In this document: positions 54,743-63,754 of the stretch, piece by piece
Numbering within the stretch: position 1 is the first letter of the stretch
Layout: the number at the start of each line of letters is the position of its first letter
Assembly: GCA_022828425.1 (NCBI GenBank)
Contig: CP094685.1
Location: forward strand, 3,576,046 to 3,640,045
Length of the DNA stretch: 64,000 bases
Source: Candidatus Thiothrix sulfatifontis
GTDB lineage: Bacteria; Pseudomonadota; Gammaproteobacteria; Thiotrichales; Thiotrichaceae
Direction of reading: 5' to 3'
Made by a program: the position numbers and the translations under genes
The notes under the pieces: model-generated
Seen by the model: the letters and a program-made list of their open reading frames with translations, nothing else
Databases searched by the model: none
What the model was told of the DNA's origin: nothing

Positions 54743-54926
54743 TACGCCACAACGTCGTTTTCAAATAATCTTCTGTGACCTCAAACTCAGGTTCCGTGCC
54801 ATTGAATACCCACTTCTGCGAAATTACCTTGGTAATGGATACCCATCCCCCGCGCATCCACATACCCATAGTCTCGCAATATTTCCACAATAATCGGATT
54901 ATGCGGCGAACGCTGCCCCGCCCTCA
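54743..54926 (-). pseudogene. Displaced 3' end of the AlbA_2-type gene
   Basis: About 184 bases closely match the last part of the gene at 56005-57234 (56008-56192), in the same orientation. There are perfect blocks such as ACGCCACAACGTCGTTTTCA and the stretch around CCCATCCCCCGCGCATCCAC, with scattered substitutions elsewhere. There is no start codon or independent ORF. The remainder of the gene-poor stretch 54734-55211 holds only this fragment and the truncated ORF at 55071. Confidence 0.88.
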
Positions 54927-55070
54927 AGTGTCTAGTATAGTGCATTCACTTCTTAGGATGTCTGGGATTGCTGGGCTAGATCAATTACCCGAAGTAGCAG
55001 CCAACAGCTAATACCAACCGCTCAGCAGGGCAAGGCTAGAATGCCTATGTCCTGCTGCTAAAATCGCCCT

Positions 55071-55151
55071 ATGCAAATCAAAGACATCACCAGCAAGCAA
55101 CTCCTCAAACGCATGGCAGCCGACCTCGCCAATCTGCTGCTCAAGCACTAA
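55071..55151 (+). pseudogene. Truncated 26-codon ORF remnant
   Basis: ATG 55071 to TAA 55151 encodes MQIKDITSKQLLKRMAADLA and six more residues (NLLLKH), which reads like the N-terminus of a longer mobile-element-type protein cut off by the junction just before the toxin gene. No ribosome site stands out. It is probably a non-functional remnant. Confidence 0.45.
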
Positions 55152-55211
55152 AAATTGCGATCTGTACGCTTATACTGTTATCATCCAATCATAACCCAAG
55201 GACGACTCGCC

Positions 55212-55574
55212 ATGCCCACACAGCAACACAATGAGGATAAAGGTTTAGAAACCTTGCTCTTGCTGAATGGTGAGATATTTCCAATGGACAACGGCTATTG
55301 GACAAAAATTGAAGCCTATCGCGTAACACCAAATGAACATATCCCGCACGGCATCCGTTACTCCTTAACGCTGCATGACCGCCATAATGTGCGAATATTA
55401 GGCTACGATAATGCTCATGCTATCAAGCCACAACGCAAAAAATACGGTGCAAAGCGCTTGGTATGGGATCATAAACACCAGCGTAAAAGTGTTGAACCCT
55501 ATGAGTTTGAAACAGCCGGGCAACTTTTGGAAGATTTTTGGCAAGATGTCAACAAGATGATGAGCGAGGCATAA
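55212..55574 (+). CDS. TumE-family toxin (DUF6516)
   Basis: 120 aa from ATG 55212 with AAGGA 9 bases upstream. The sequence (GYWTKIEAYRVTPNEHIPHGIRYSLTLHD, RILGYDNAHAIKPQRKKYG, RLVWDHKHQR) matches the DUF6516/TumE type, small proteins encoded beside a MarR-like DNA-binding partner and treated as the toxin of a type II pair. The partner gene starts 2 bases after its stop, so translation is coupled. Molecular target unknown. Confidence 0.78.
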   Translation: MPTQQHNEDKGLETLLLLNGEIFPMDNGYWTKIEAYRVTPNEHIPHGIRYSLTLHDRHNVRILGYDNAHAIKPQRKKYGAKRLVWDHKHQRKSVEPYEFETAGQLLEDFWQDVNKMMSEA

Positions 55575-55576
55575 AC

Positions 55577-55954
55577 ATGGCAAACAAAATTCTCAATATC
55601 GGCATTATGTCACGACTGGATTACATCCAACGTACTATCGCCATCGCCAAAGGTGACTATCAACCGCTATCCGACGAACCTAAAATATGGTTTGAATCTG
55701 TAAAATCCATGGCGCAAGTATTGAGCGATGAAAACCAAGCATTGCTGGATTTAATCATACGCCATCAACCCCAGTCCCTAAGCGAACTTGAACAGCTTTC
55801 ACACCGCAAAAAACCCAACCTATCACGCACATTGAAAACCCTGGAACGTTACGGCGTGGTCGAGTTGCACAAGCAAGCCGGAAAACTTGCCCCAACCGTC
55901 AAGGCAACCGATTTTCGTGTCCAGTTTGGTTTGCATCACGGCAACGCTGCCTAA
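55577..55954 (+). CDS. HTH antitoxin/regulator paired with TumE (MarR-like)
   Basis: 125 aa from ATG 55577. The C-terminal half is a winged helix of MarR type: NQALLDLIIRHQPQSLSELEQLSHRKKPNLSRTLKTLERYGVVELHK. This fits the HVO_A0114-like putative DNA-binding partner of TumE toxins, expected to neutralise the toxin and repress the pair. The order toxin-antitoxin is as usual for this family. Confidence 0.82.
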   Translation: MANKILNIGIMSRLDYIQRTIAIAKGDYQPLSDEPKIWFESVKSMAQVLSDENQALLDLIIRHQPQSLSELEQLSHRKKPNLSRTLKTLERYGVVELHKQAGKLAPTVKATDFRVQFGLHHGNAA

Positions 55955-56004
55955 GACATGAGACAAAAGACATGCTGACACAAGTAGACAATTGCACTAG
56001 GCAT

Positions 56005-57234
56005 TCAACGCCACAACGTCGTTTTCAAATAATCCTCCGTCGCCTCAAACATCGGCTCCGTACCATTAAACTCCCGCATCTGCGGAATCACCTTGGTACG
56101 GATGCCCATCCCCCGCGCATCCACATACCCATAGTCCCGCAATATTTCCACAATAATCGGATTACGTGGCGAACGCTGCCCCGCCTTCATTTTCTCAACC
56201 GTCATGGAATTCTGTAACGCACCGGGGCTAATGATTTCCAAGCGATTCGCATACACCCCAACCTCAATATCCACAAAGCGCGTCCAATCACGGTGCGCAC
56301 ACGCATTAATCACCAATTCGCGCAACGCATTCAACGGATACACCCACCCCCGATCACGCCGCAAGCTATTCGCATCCAACACATCACTTTCGTAAAAAAT
56401 AAAAGGACGCAACACCGACAACAGCTTTTCAACCAAGCCATCCTCAAGAATGGTACGACCACCCGATTTTTCATATTGAATACGCCCCAGCAAAGCAATA
56501 TCCAAGGTTTCATCCAACCGCGATTGATACGTCTTTTCCTCCCCATCAAACACCATCACCCGAATACCCGCCTGCCGCAAATAACGACGCGGCTTAATAC
56601 CAAACAACACCAAACCAGCAATGGTACACATCACCTCACCCGTCGATGCCTGCACCAAAAACCCCAACCCCAATAAACGTGCCTGCCAATCTGCCGGTGT
56701 TTGCGGCACATCAGGGTCATTGATCACGGTTTGAATGTAGTTTTGCAATTTCGCCTGATCCAACGCCTCGATGGATGTTCCCGGCACGGGCATAACTTCG
56801 GTATGCAGCATTCCACCCAAGGCATATAACCGCGCTTGTTGCTCGCGTGTTGCCAACTGCGACGTACTACCGACCCGCAGATAAATATCCTCACGTCCTG
56901 TATGCCGCAACACATAAGGCTTAGAAATACCCTGCGTAAAACTGATCACCGCCACCCGCTTACCATCCTGCAACTGCACTTCCTCATAGAATGGCAGCAT
57001 CATCGGATGAATTTTGTCCCGAAACACGTTCATGACCCATTCTTCCAACCCTTCACGCTGGATACCCGAAATTGAGCCATCATCCTCCACTCCCAGTAAA
57101 ATGCGCCCACCCTGAAAATTGGCTAACGCGACCACCTCCCGAGCCAATTGTTCTGGGCGAATATCATCGCGCTTAAACTCCACACCAGAATTTTCACCAT
57201 TGGCTAATAGCTCTAACAACTCATCCTGACGCAT
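56005..57234 (-). CDS. AlbA_2 (Schlafen-type) ATP-binding protein, RecG-like C-terminus
   Basis: 409 aa. The N-terminal AlbA_2 domain (NGENSGVEFKRDDIRPEQLAREVVALANFQGGRILLGVEDDG) is followed by a HATPase-like C-terminal half (LRELVINACAHRDWTRFVDIEVGVYANRLEIISPG, GMGIRTKVIPQM). The architecture is that of putative transcriptional regulators or ATP-dependent helicase-like proteins, some in phage defence. The exact function is unknown. Its 3' end is duplicated at 54743-54926. It is divergent from the ATPase gene at 57333. Confidence 0.85.
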   Translation of the reverse strand: MRQDELLELLANGENSGVEFKRDDIRPEQLAREVVALANFQGGRILLGVEDDGSISGIQREGLEEWVMNVFRDKIHPMMLPFYEEVQLQDGKRVAVISFTQGISKPYVLRHTGREDIYLRVGSTSQLATREQQARLYALGGMLHTEVMPVPGTSIEALDQAKLQNYIQTVINDPDVPQTPADWQARLLGLGFLVQASTGEVMCTIAGLVLFGIKPRRYLRQAGIRVMVFDGEEKTYQSRLDETLDIALLGRIQYEKSGGRTILEDGLVEKLLSVLRPFIFYESDVLDANSLRRDRGWVYPLNALRELVINACAHRDWTRFVDIEVGVYANRLEIISPGALQNSMTVEKMKAGQRSPRNPIIVEILRDYGYVDARGMGIRTKVIPQMREFNGTEPMFEATEDYLKTTLWR

Positions 57235-57332
57235 ACCGTTGCTCCTTTCACTAAGGCTCTAAGTCTACCCCAAAACCGCACCGCAAGAACTGTGCTATGC
57301 TTCCCCCATGCACTTTCCACAGCGGACTTCCC

Positions 57333-58515
57333 ATGTTGCAAAAACTCCCCGTCGGCATCCAAACCTTTGAAGAAATCATCGGCAAAGACTACCTGTACAT
57401 CGACAAAACCGAAGCCATCCACCGCCTGATTGCCAGCGGCAAATACTACTTCCTCTCGCGCCCGCGCCGCTTCGGAAAATCGCTGACACTCTCCACCCTC
57501 AACGCCATTTTCAGCGGCAAACGTGAACTGTTCAAAGGCTTGTGGATTGAAAACCAACGGGATTGGAGCGACATCCACCCCGTTATCCACCTCTCCATGA
57601 ACAAATTGAACTACCAAGGGCGCGGCTTGGAGGAAGTGTTACGCCAAGCCTTACTTGACATAGCCACAGAACACGGCATATCCTTTCCCCCTGACATCAT
57701 GCTCAAAGATGTCTTTGCCAAGCTATTGAAAGCATTGGCAGAAAAATCGGGCAATGTCGTACTCCTCATCGACGAATACGACAAGCCGTTGATTGACTAC
57801 CTTGACAACATTCCACAAGCCAAGATCAACCAGCAGGTGATGAAAACTTTTTACTCGGTGATCAAAGACAGCGACCCCTATCTGGAATTTTTTCTGATCA
57901 CCGGCGTATCCAAATTCAGCAAAGTCTCCGTCTTTTCCGACCTGAACAATCTCTACGACCTGACGCTAGACCACAAAGCCGCCACCTTGGTCGGCTACAC
58001 CCAAACCGAACTGGAACATTATTTCGCCCCCTACTTCCCCGCCGCCGAACAACGCCTGAAACTCAGCCGTGAAGAACTGCTGGCAACCTTACGCCGCTGG
58101 TACAACGGCTACTCGTGGGATAACGAACATTTCGTCTACAACCCGTATTCCATCCTCAGTTTTTTCAGCGCCAATGCGTTTCGCAACTTCTGGTTTGAAT
58201 CCGGCACGCCCACTTTTTTGCCAAAACTGATGCGCCGCGACGGGGTATACCAAGTCAATGAAATGGAAGTCAATGAACTCGCACTCGGTCACTACGACCT
58301 TGAATGCTCGCAACTCGCACCCGTATTATTCCAAACGGGGTATCTGACCCTAAAAAGCCGCGATGAATACGGTTTATACCACCTCGATTACCCCAACCGC
58401 GAAGTACAAGCCTCCATGTCCATATTACTGGCAGATGTTGTTAGGCATCAACTTTAGCAGCAAAGCCAAAACGGTAGATGATTGGGTCACGGAACTGGCA
58501 GCCAGCAGCGCCTAA
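57333..58515 (+). pseudogene. AAA-ATPase-like/DUF1703 protein with nuclease domain deleted
   Basis: The open frame from ATG 57333 to 58457 (374 aa) has the family start LPVGIQTFEEIIGKDYLYIDKTE, Walker A RPRRFGKSLTLS, Walker B VVLLIDEYDKPL and the RWYNGYSWD motif. It stops soon after REVQASMSILLADV. A second frame then gives LLGINFSSKAKTVDDWVTEL and stops at 58515, the usual extreme C-terminus of the family. The intervening PD-(D/E)XK nuclease domain of roughly 100 residues is absent, so an internal deletion with frame change is inferred. Family members are abundant accessory proteins of unknown role. Confidence 0.75.
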
Positions 58516-58595
58516 AGAAATTCATGTTATAGACACTTTCAACGCGCTATCATGTAGTTCTATTTATTCTAATAATGACAAGATAGTTTTTATCC

Positions 58596-60317
58596 ATGAT
58601 TCCGCTGACTTCTTCCATCCCCTTACCGGGGTTAGCCAGACAATTAGTTGTGCAAGACTTGCTCGACAAAGAGTCGGCGACACAAGCCGTGCAGAAAGCG
58701 CGTGCGGAAAAAGTCTCGCTGGTGGAATGGATGATCCGCTCACGCATCGTATCCACCAAAGACGTCGCCTACGCCGCCAGCCTCGAATACGGCCTCAGCA
58801 TGGTCGACCTCGACCAAATCAGCATTCCACCGCCGATTGCAGCCTTGCTCAGCCCAGAGCAGATGCGCAAACTCAACCTGATTCCCCTCTATCAGCGCGG
58901 CAAAAATCTCATGGTGGGCTTGGCTGACCCCACGTATTTGACCAATTTGGATGATGTTAAATTCGCCACCGGCTTAATCCCCGAACCCGTTTTTGTCGAA
59001 TTCGACAAGCTGCAACGCTACATCAGCAGCGACGACGGCATGAGCGGGCACGCCGCCCAACCTCACAGCGGCAAAGCCTCTCCCACTGCCGCGCCGGTAG
59101 CCGCTGCCAAAGAAATATCCCTAGACGTCCGCGATCTCAAAACCAAAGATGACGAAGATCCCGCCGTCATTGAATTCGTCGATAAGCTGTTAGCCCACGG
59201 CATTAAATCCAAAGCGTCGGATATTCACATTGAAATCTTTGAAAAAAACATGCGCATCCGCTACCGGATCGACGGCATTTTGCAAGTCGTTGCCACCCCG
59301 CCCAACGATTCCGCCCAACAATTAATTTCGCGCATCAAAGTACTGGCACGGATGAATATTTCCGAACGCCGCGTCCCTCAAGACGGGCGCATCCGCTTTA
59401 CGGTCAGCGACAAGCAAAAAATCGACTTTCGTGTCAACACCCTCCCCACCCTGTTCGGTGAAAAAGTGGTTATGCGGATACTTGACTCATCCAACGCCAC
59501 CCTAGGGGTAGAAAAGCTCGGTTTTGAACCCAAGCAACAACACGATTTCATGAAAGCGCTGGAAAAACCCGATGGCATGATTCTGGTCACAGGTCCGACG
59601 GGTAGCGGTAAAACCGTGACGCTGTACACCGGCTTAGGCATCCTCAACACCCCGGAAAAAAACATTTCCACTGCCGAAGACCCCGCCGAAATCAATATGC
59701 CCGGCGTGAATCAAGTCAACGTCAACGCCAAAGTCGGGCTGACCTTTGCCGAAGCTCTGCGCTCTTTTTTGCGTCAAGACCCGGACATCATCATGGTGGG
59801 GGAAATCCGCGACCTTGAAACCGCTGAAATTGCCATCAAAGCGGCACAAACCGGACACTTGGTGTTATCCACCTTGCACACCAATAGCGCCCCGGAAACC
59901 TTGACCCGTTTGATGAACATGGGCGTGCCGACGTTTAATATCGCCTCCTCCATTCACTTAATTATTGCCCAACGCCTTGCACGGCGCTTGTGTGAAAATT
60001 GCAAAAAACCCTCGGATGTACCCCGCGACGTTTTGCTGCAAATGGGTTTCCACCAAGAGGAAATTCCAGCCCTCAAGCTGTACGAGCCATGCGGTTGTTC
60101 GGAATGTTCACGCGGTTACAAAGGGCGGGTAGGTATTTACCAAGTCATGCCGATTTCCGCCGAAATGGGGCGCATGATTATGAATGGCAGCAACTCGCTG
60201 GAAATCGCTGAACAATCCCTCAAAGAAGGCATTGCGGATTTACGCCGTTCCGCGCTCAACAAAGTGCGCCAAGGCGTCACCTCATTGGCCGAATTGGAGC
60301 GCGTCACTTCAGACTAA
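58596..60317 (+). CDS. pilB: Type IV pilus extension ATPase PilB
   Basis: 573 aa, the normal PilB size. N-terminal GSPII_E domain (MIRSRIVSTKDVAYAASLEYG, VDLDQI), then the secretion ATPase core: ASDIHIEIFEKNMRIRYRIDG, Walker A GPTGSGKTVTLYTGL, Asp box, Walker B DIIMVGEIRDLETAEIAIKAAQTGH with His box, and the tetracysteine zinc site (CENCKKP and CGCSECSRGYKGR). It powers pilin polymerisation. pilC follows after 93 bases, and pilD after that. Confidence 0.96.
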   Translation: MIPLTSSIPLPGLARQLVVQDLLDKESATQAVQKARAEKVSLVEWMIRSRIVSTKDVAYAASLEYGLSMVDLDQISIPPPIAALLSPEQMRKLNLIPLYQRGKNLMVGLADPTYLTNLDDVKFATGLIPEPVFVEFDKLQRYISSDDGMSGHAAQPHSGKASPTAAPVAAAKEISLDVRDLKTKDDEDPAVIEFVDKLLAHGIKSKASDIHIEIFEKNMRIRYRIDGILQVVATPPNDSAQQLISRIKVLARMNISERRVPQDGRIRFTVSDKQKIDFRVNTLPTLFGEKVVMRILDSSNATLGVEKLGFEPKQQHDFMKALEKPDGMILVTGPTGSGKTVTLYTGLGILNTPEKNISTAEDPAEINMPGVNQVNVNAKVGLTFAEALRSFLRQDPDIIMVGEIRDLETAEIAIKAAQTGHLVLSTLHTNSAPETLTRLMNMGVPTFNIASSIHLIIAQRLARRLCENCKKPSDVPRDVLLQMGFHQEEIPALKLYEPCGCSECSRGYKGRVGIYQVMPISAEMGRMIMNGSNSLEIAEQSLKEGIADLRRSALNKVRQGVTSLAELERVTSD

Positions 60318-60410
60318 GCCCGTAACGACCACTTATCCCACCGGATGCAGTTCCACCACCCGTGCGTGTTAGACTGGCAATAATCACAAAAATAACGCAG
60401 AGCCACGGAT

Positions 60411-61661
60411 ATGCAAAGCAACACTTTGAAAAAGCCAGTAGCAGGCAAAAAACCCACCCCCAGCGAAGCACAAGCCATTTACAAGTGGGAAGGCGTGAAC
60501 CGCAATGGCGTAAAAATGCGCGGTGAAACCGAAGCTGTGAATCCCAACTGGTTACGTGCTGAACTGCGACGCAAAGGCATTAATCCGGGGCGCATCTACC
60601 GCAAACCCAAACCGCTGTTCAAAGCCGCGATCAAACCGGGGGATATTGCGCAATTTGCCCGCCAATTGACCACCATGATGCGTTCCGGCGTGCCCATGGT
60701 GCAATCCTTGGAACTGATGGCTTCCGGGGGCGATAACGCCTCGGTACGCGAATTGGTGAACAAATTACGTGCAGACATTGAAGGCGGTGCCAGTTTAGGT
60801 TCAGCGTTAGCCAAACACCCCAAGTATTTCGACAAACTTTTCGTCAACTTGGTGAAAGCGGGTGAACAGGCCGGTACGCTGGAAACCATGCTGGAAAAAG
60901 TCGCCACCTACAAAGAAAAAAGCGAAGCGCTCAAAGCCAAAGTCAAAAGCGCGATGATGTACCCGATTATCGTCGTGGTTGCTGCCGTGGTGGTATCGGC
61001 CATTTTGCTGATCTGGGTTATTCCGCAGTTTAAGGAAGTGTTTAGCAGCTTTGGCGCAGACTTGCCCGCTTTCACGCTATTGGTCATTTCGTTTTCAGAT
61101 TGGCTGGTCGCCAACTGGTGGCAACCGATTCTGATATTTGTTGCAGTGGGAACCGGCTTCACCCAAGCGCGGCAACGCTCGCCAGCCTTTGACCGTTTCG
61201 TGGATAAAGCGTCGTTAAAAATCCCGATTATGGGTAATATCCTGAACTTGTCGGCGGTCGCCCGGTTTGCACGTACCCTAGCCACCATGTTTGCGGCGGG
61301 TGTGCCGTTGGTGGAAGCGATGGATTCGGTGGCGGGCGCGACCGGCAATGCCGTGTATGAAGAAGCGTCACGGCGGATTCAAGACGACACCGCTCGCGGG
61401 GTGCAATTGAATACCTCCATGCAAACCACGCAATTATTCCCGAATATGATGGTACAAATGACGCGTATCGGCGAAGAATCCGGGCGTTTGGAAGAAATGT
61501 TGGCAAAAGTAGCCGATTATTACGAAGCACAGGTTGACGGCTTGGTCGACACCTTGGCAAAACAAATTGAACCGCTGATCATGGCGGTATTGGGCGGCAT
61601 TGTGGGCAGTTTGGTCATCGCCATGTACCTGCCCATCTTTAAACTTGGGGCTGTTGTTTAG
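60411..61661 (+). CDS. pilC: Type IV pilus inner-membrane platform protein PilC
   Basis: 416 aa. Two GspF-type cytoplasmic domains (IAQFARQLTTMMRSGVPMVQSLEL and VARFARTLATMFAAGVPLVEAMDSV) and three membrane segments, the last near the C-terminus (PLIMAVLGGIVGSLVIAMYLPIFKL). An extra basic N-terminus (TLKKPVAGKKPTPSEAQ) precedes the usual YKWEGVNRNGVKMRGE start. It couples PilB motion to pilin insertion. Confidence 0.96.
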   Translation: MQSNTLKKPVAGKKPTPSEAQAIYKWEGVNRNGVKMRGETEAVNPNWLRAELRRKGINPGRIYRKPKPLFKAAIKPGDIAQFARQLTTMMRSGVPMVQSLELMASGGDNASVRELVNKLRADIEGGASLGSALAKHPKYFDKLFVNLVKAGEQAGTLETMLEKVATYKEKSEALKAKVKSAMMYPIIVVVAAVVVSAILLIWVIPQFKEVFSSFGADLPAFTLLVISFSDWLVANWWQPILIFVAVGTGFTQARQRSPAFDRFVDKASLKIPIMGNILNLSAVARFARTLATMFAAGVPLVEAMDSVAGATGNAVYEEASRRIQDDTARGVQLNTSMQTTQLFPNMMVQMTRIGEESGRLEEMLAKVADYYEAQVDGLVDTLAKQIEPLIMAVLGGIVGSLVIAMYLPIFKLGAVV

Positions 61662-61675
61662 GAACGCATACTCGC

Positions 61676-62551
61676 ATGGAACTGATTTTTTTACTCAAAA
61701 CCAGCCCTGTTTGGCTGATAAGTATCGTCGGGCTATTTTCGCTACTGATAGGCAGTTTTCTGAACGTGGTGATCTACCGCCTGCCCATCATGCTGGAACG
61801 CCAGTGGAAACAGGATTGTCACGAATGGCTGGATCAGCCGCCCGATAAGCTGGATACCGGCGATTTCAATCTGGTCGTGCCACGCTCACAATGCCCGACC
61901 TGTGGTCACAAAATCACGGCACTGGAAAACATTCCCGTGATCAGCTACGTATTTCTGCGCGGCAAATGTGCCGGTTGCAAGACGCCGATTTCCAGCCAAT
62001 ACCCGTTGGTAGAATTGGCAACGGCATTGCTGTCCATGTTGGTCGCTTGGCGCGTCGGTTATGGCGTTGAACTGGTGGCGTTGCTCGGCTTTACCTGGGT
62101 CTTGGTCGCGCTGTTTATGATTGATGCGCAAACCATGCTGCTGCCTGACATTCTGACATATCCACTGCTGTGGGCGGGTTTGCTGCTCAATATCAGCGGC
62201 ACCTTGGTGAGTTTGCCGGATGCGGTGGTGGGCGCAGCTTTTGGCTATTTGGCGTTGTGGTCAGTGTTTCACCTGTTCCGACTGTTGACGGGCAAGGAAG
62301 GCATGGGACATGGCGATTTCAAATTGCTGGCAGCACTCGGCGCGTGGGGTGGCTGGCAAATTCTACCGTTTGTGATTTTTGCGTCATCTGCGTTTGGTGC
62401 ATTTTTCGGAATTGCGTGGATGTTGGTGAAAGGTCAGCGCGAAAGCTTGCCCATGCCATTTGGCCCATGGCTGGCAATGGCAGGCTTTGCGGCAATCGTA
62501 TGGCGTGAAGAAATCTTGGCTCGGATGAGCCAGATTTTCGTGCCATTCTGA
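61676..62551 (+). CDS. pilD: Prepilin peptidase/N-methyltransferase PilD
   Basis: 291 aa. N-terminal methyltransferase part with the four-cysteine zinc motif (CPTCGHKI and CAGCKTPIS). Eight or so membrane segments. The catalytic aspartates are in LFMIDAQTMLLPDILTYP and GKEGMGHGDFKLLAALG. It cleaves the leader of the two pilins encoded upstream and N-methylates the new Phe. Encoded 14 bases after pilC, so co-transcribed. Confidence 0.96.
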   Translation: MELIFLLKTSPVWLISIVGLFSLLIGSFLNVVIYRLPIMLERQWKQDCHEWLDQPPDKLDTGDFNLVVPRSQCPTCGHKITALENIPVISYVFLRGKCAGCKTPISSQYPLVELATALLSMLVAWRVGYGVELVALLGFTWVLVALFMIDAQTMLLPDILTYPLLWAGLLLNISGTLVSLPDAVVGAAFGYLALWSVFHLFRLLTGKEGMGHGDFKLLAALGAWGGWQILPFVIFASSAFGAFFGIAWMLVKGQRESLPMPFGPWLAMAGFAAIVWREEILARMSQIFVPF

Positions 62552-62555
62552 TGCA

Positions 62556-62930
62556 TTAACCGATGTAACGGCATCTTGGTTGCGCTTGCCCGACAATGCG
62601 GTGGACACGCAACGGTTGTTTCCCTGCCGAGCGTTGCGGCATGTAGTAGGCGTGCATTTGCACCGGGCGCACTGGCGCATGGGCTGCTTGACGTGAACGT
62701 TGCATACGCTGGGGCGTTACCCGCGCTGAGCGTTGCCAGCCAGTGGCTTGGTGTGGATGGCGTTGCAGCGGTGCTTGCTGCAACGTAGCCGTTTGATAGC
62801 GCTTAACAACGCGGACGATCGGCTGGCTTTGGTTGGCACGCACGGTGCGTGAATCATCCATCGTCCAGGCTTGCGCGGAAGGCACGGCTAACACCGTCAA
62901 ACCCAAACCTGCTATTAACTTTTTCATCAT
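62556..62930 (-). CDS. Small secreted Gln/Arg/Pro-rich protein
   Basis: 124 aa with a signal peptide (KKLIAGLGLTVLAVPSAQA). The mature part is basic and rich in Gln, Arg, Pro and His (ATLQQAPLQRHPHQATGWQR, RSRQAAHAPVRPVQMHAYY), probably unstructured. GGAG precedes the start. No domain recognised. It is convergent with pilD (4 bases apart) and divergent from ubiE. Confidence 0.65.
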   Translation of the reverse strand: MMKKLIAGLGLTVLAVPSAQAWTMDDSRTVRANQSQPIVRVVKRYQTATLQQAPLQRHPHQATGWQRSARVTPQRMQRSRQAAHAPVRPVQMHAYYMPQRSAGKQPLRVHRIVGQAQPRCRYIG

Positions 62931-63001
62931 CAGACTCCATGTAGAAACGGCGTTTGCCTGTTACAATGTTGGGGAACTTGAACCACACGGAAACATGTCG
63001 C

Positions 63002-63754
63002 ATGACAGAACAGGAACAAACTACCCATTTCGGTTTTCAACAAGTACCCGTTACGGAGAAAGCTAGTCGGGTTGCGGGCGTATTTCATTCAGTAGCCGAC
63101 AAGTACGACGTAATGAACGACGTAATGTCATTTGGCGTGCATCGGCTGTGGAAACGTTACACGATTGATGCGGCAGGCGCGAAACGCGGCAACCGCGTGC
63201 TGGACTTGGCAGGCGGTACCGGCGACTTGGCTGCCAAGTTTGCACGGATCGTGGGCGATGACGGTGAAGTGATTCTTTCCGACATTAATGCGTCAATGCT
63301 GGAAAACGGGCGGGAACGTCTGACGGATAAAGGCATTGGCGGCAATGTGCGCTATGTGCAAGCCAATGCGGAATGCCTGCCATTTGCTGATAACCATTTC
63401 GACATTATCACCATTGCGTTTGGGTTGCGGAATGTCACCGATAAAGACGCGGCACTGCGCTCGATGTACCGCGTGTTGAAACCGGGCGGACGCTTGCTGG
63501 TGCTGGAATTCTCCAAGCCAGTCGTACCCGGTTTAGCACCGATCTACGACCAATATTCGTTCAAATTCCTGCCGATGATGGGCAAATTGATCGCAAATGA
63601 TGCCGAAAGCTATCGCTATTTGGCGGAATCTATCCGTATGCACCCCGATCAGGCGACCCTCAAAGCCATGCTGGAATCTGCCGGGTTTGAGCGTGTCACT
63701 TACACCAATATGACCGGCGGGATTGTCGCATTACACAAAGGCTTCAAATTCTGA
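63002..63754 (+). CDS. ubiE: Ubiquinone/menaquinone C-methyltransferase
   Basis: 250 aa from ATG 63002. UbiE signature motifs are intact: [24 protein letters not shown], the SAM site [54 protein letters not shown] and [14 protein letters not shown]. It methylates C2 of the octaprenyl benzoquinol intermediate in ubiquinone synthesis (and demethylmenaquinol, if present). The 3' end overlaps a convergent acyltransferase gene by 55 bases. Confidence 0.96.
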   Translation: MTEQEQTTHFGFQQVPVTEKASRVAGVFHSVADKYDVMNDVMSFGVHRLWKRYTIDAAGAKRGNRVLDLAGGTGDLAAKFARIVGDDGEVILSDINASMLENGRERLTDKGIGGNVRYVQANAECLPFADNHFDIITIAFGLRNVTDKDAALRSMYRVLKPGGRLLVLEFSKPVVPGLAPIYDQYSFKFLPMMGKLIANDAESYRYLAESIRMHPDQATLKAMLESAGFERVTYTNMTGGIVALHKGFKF

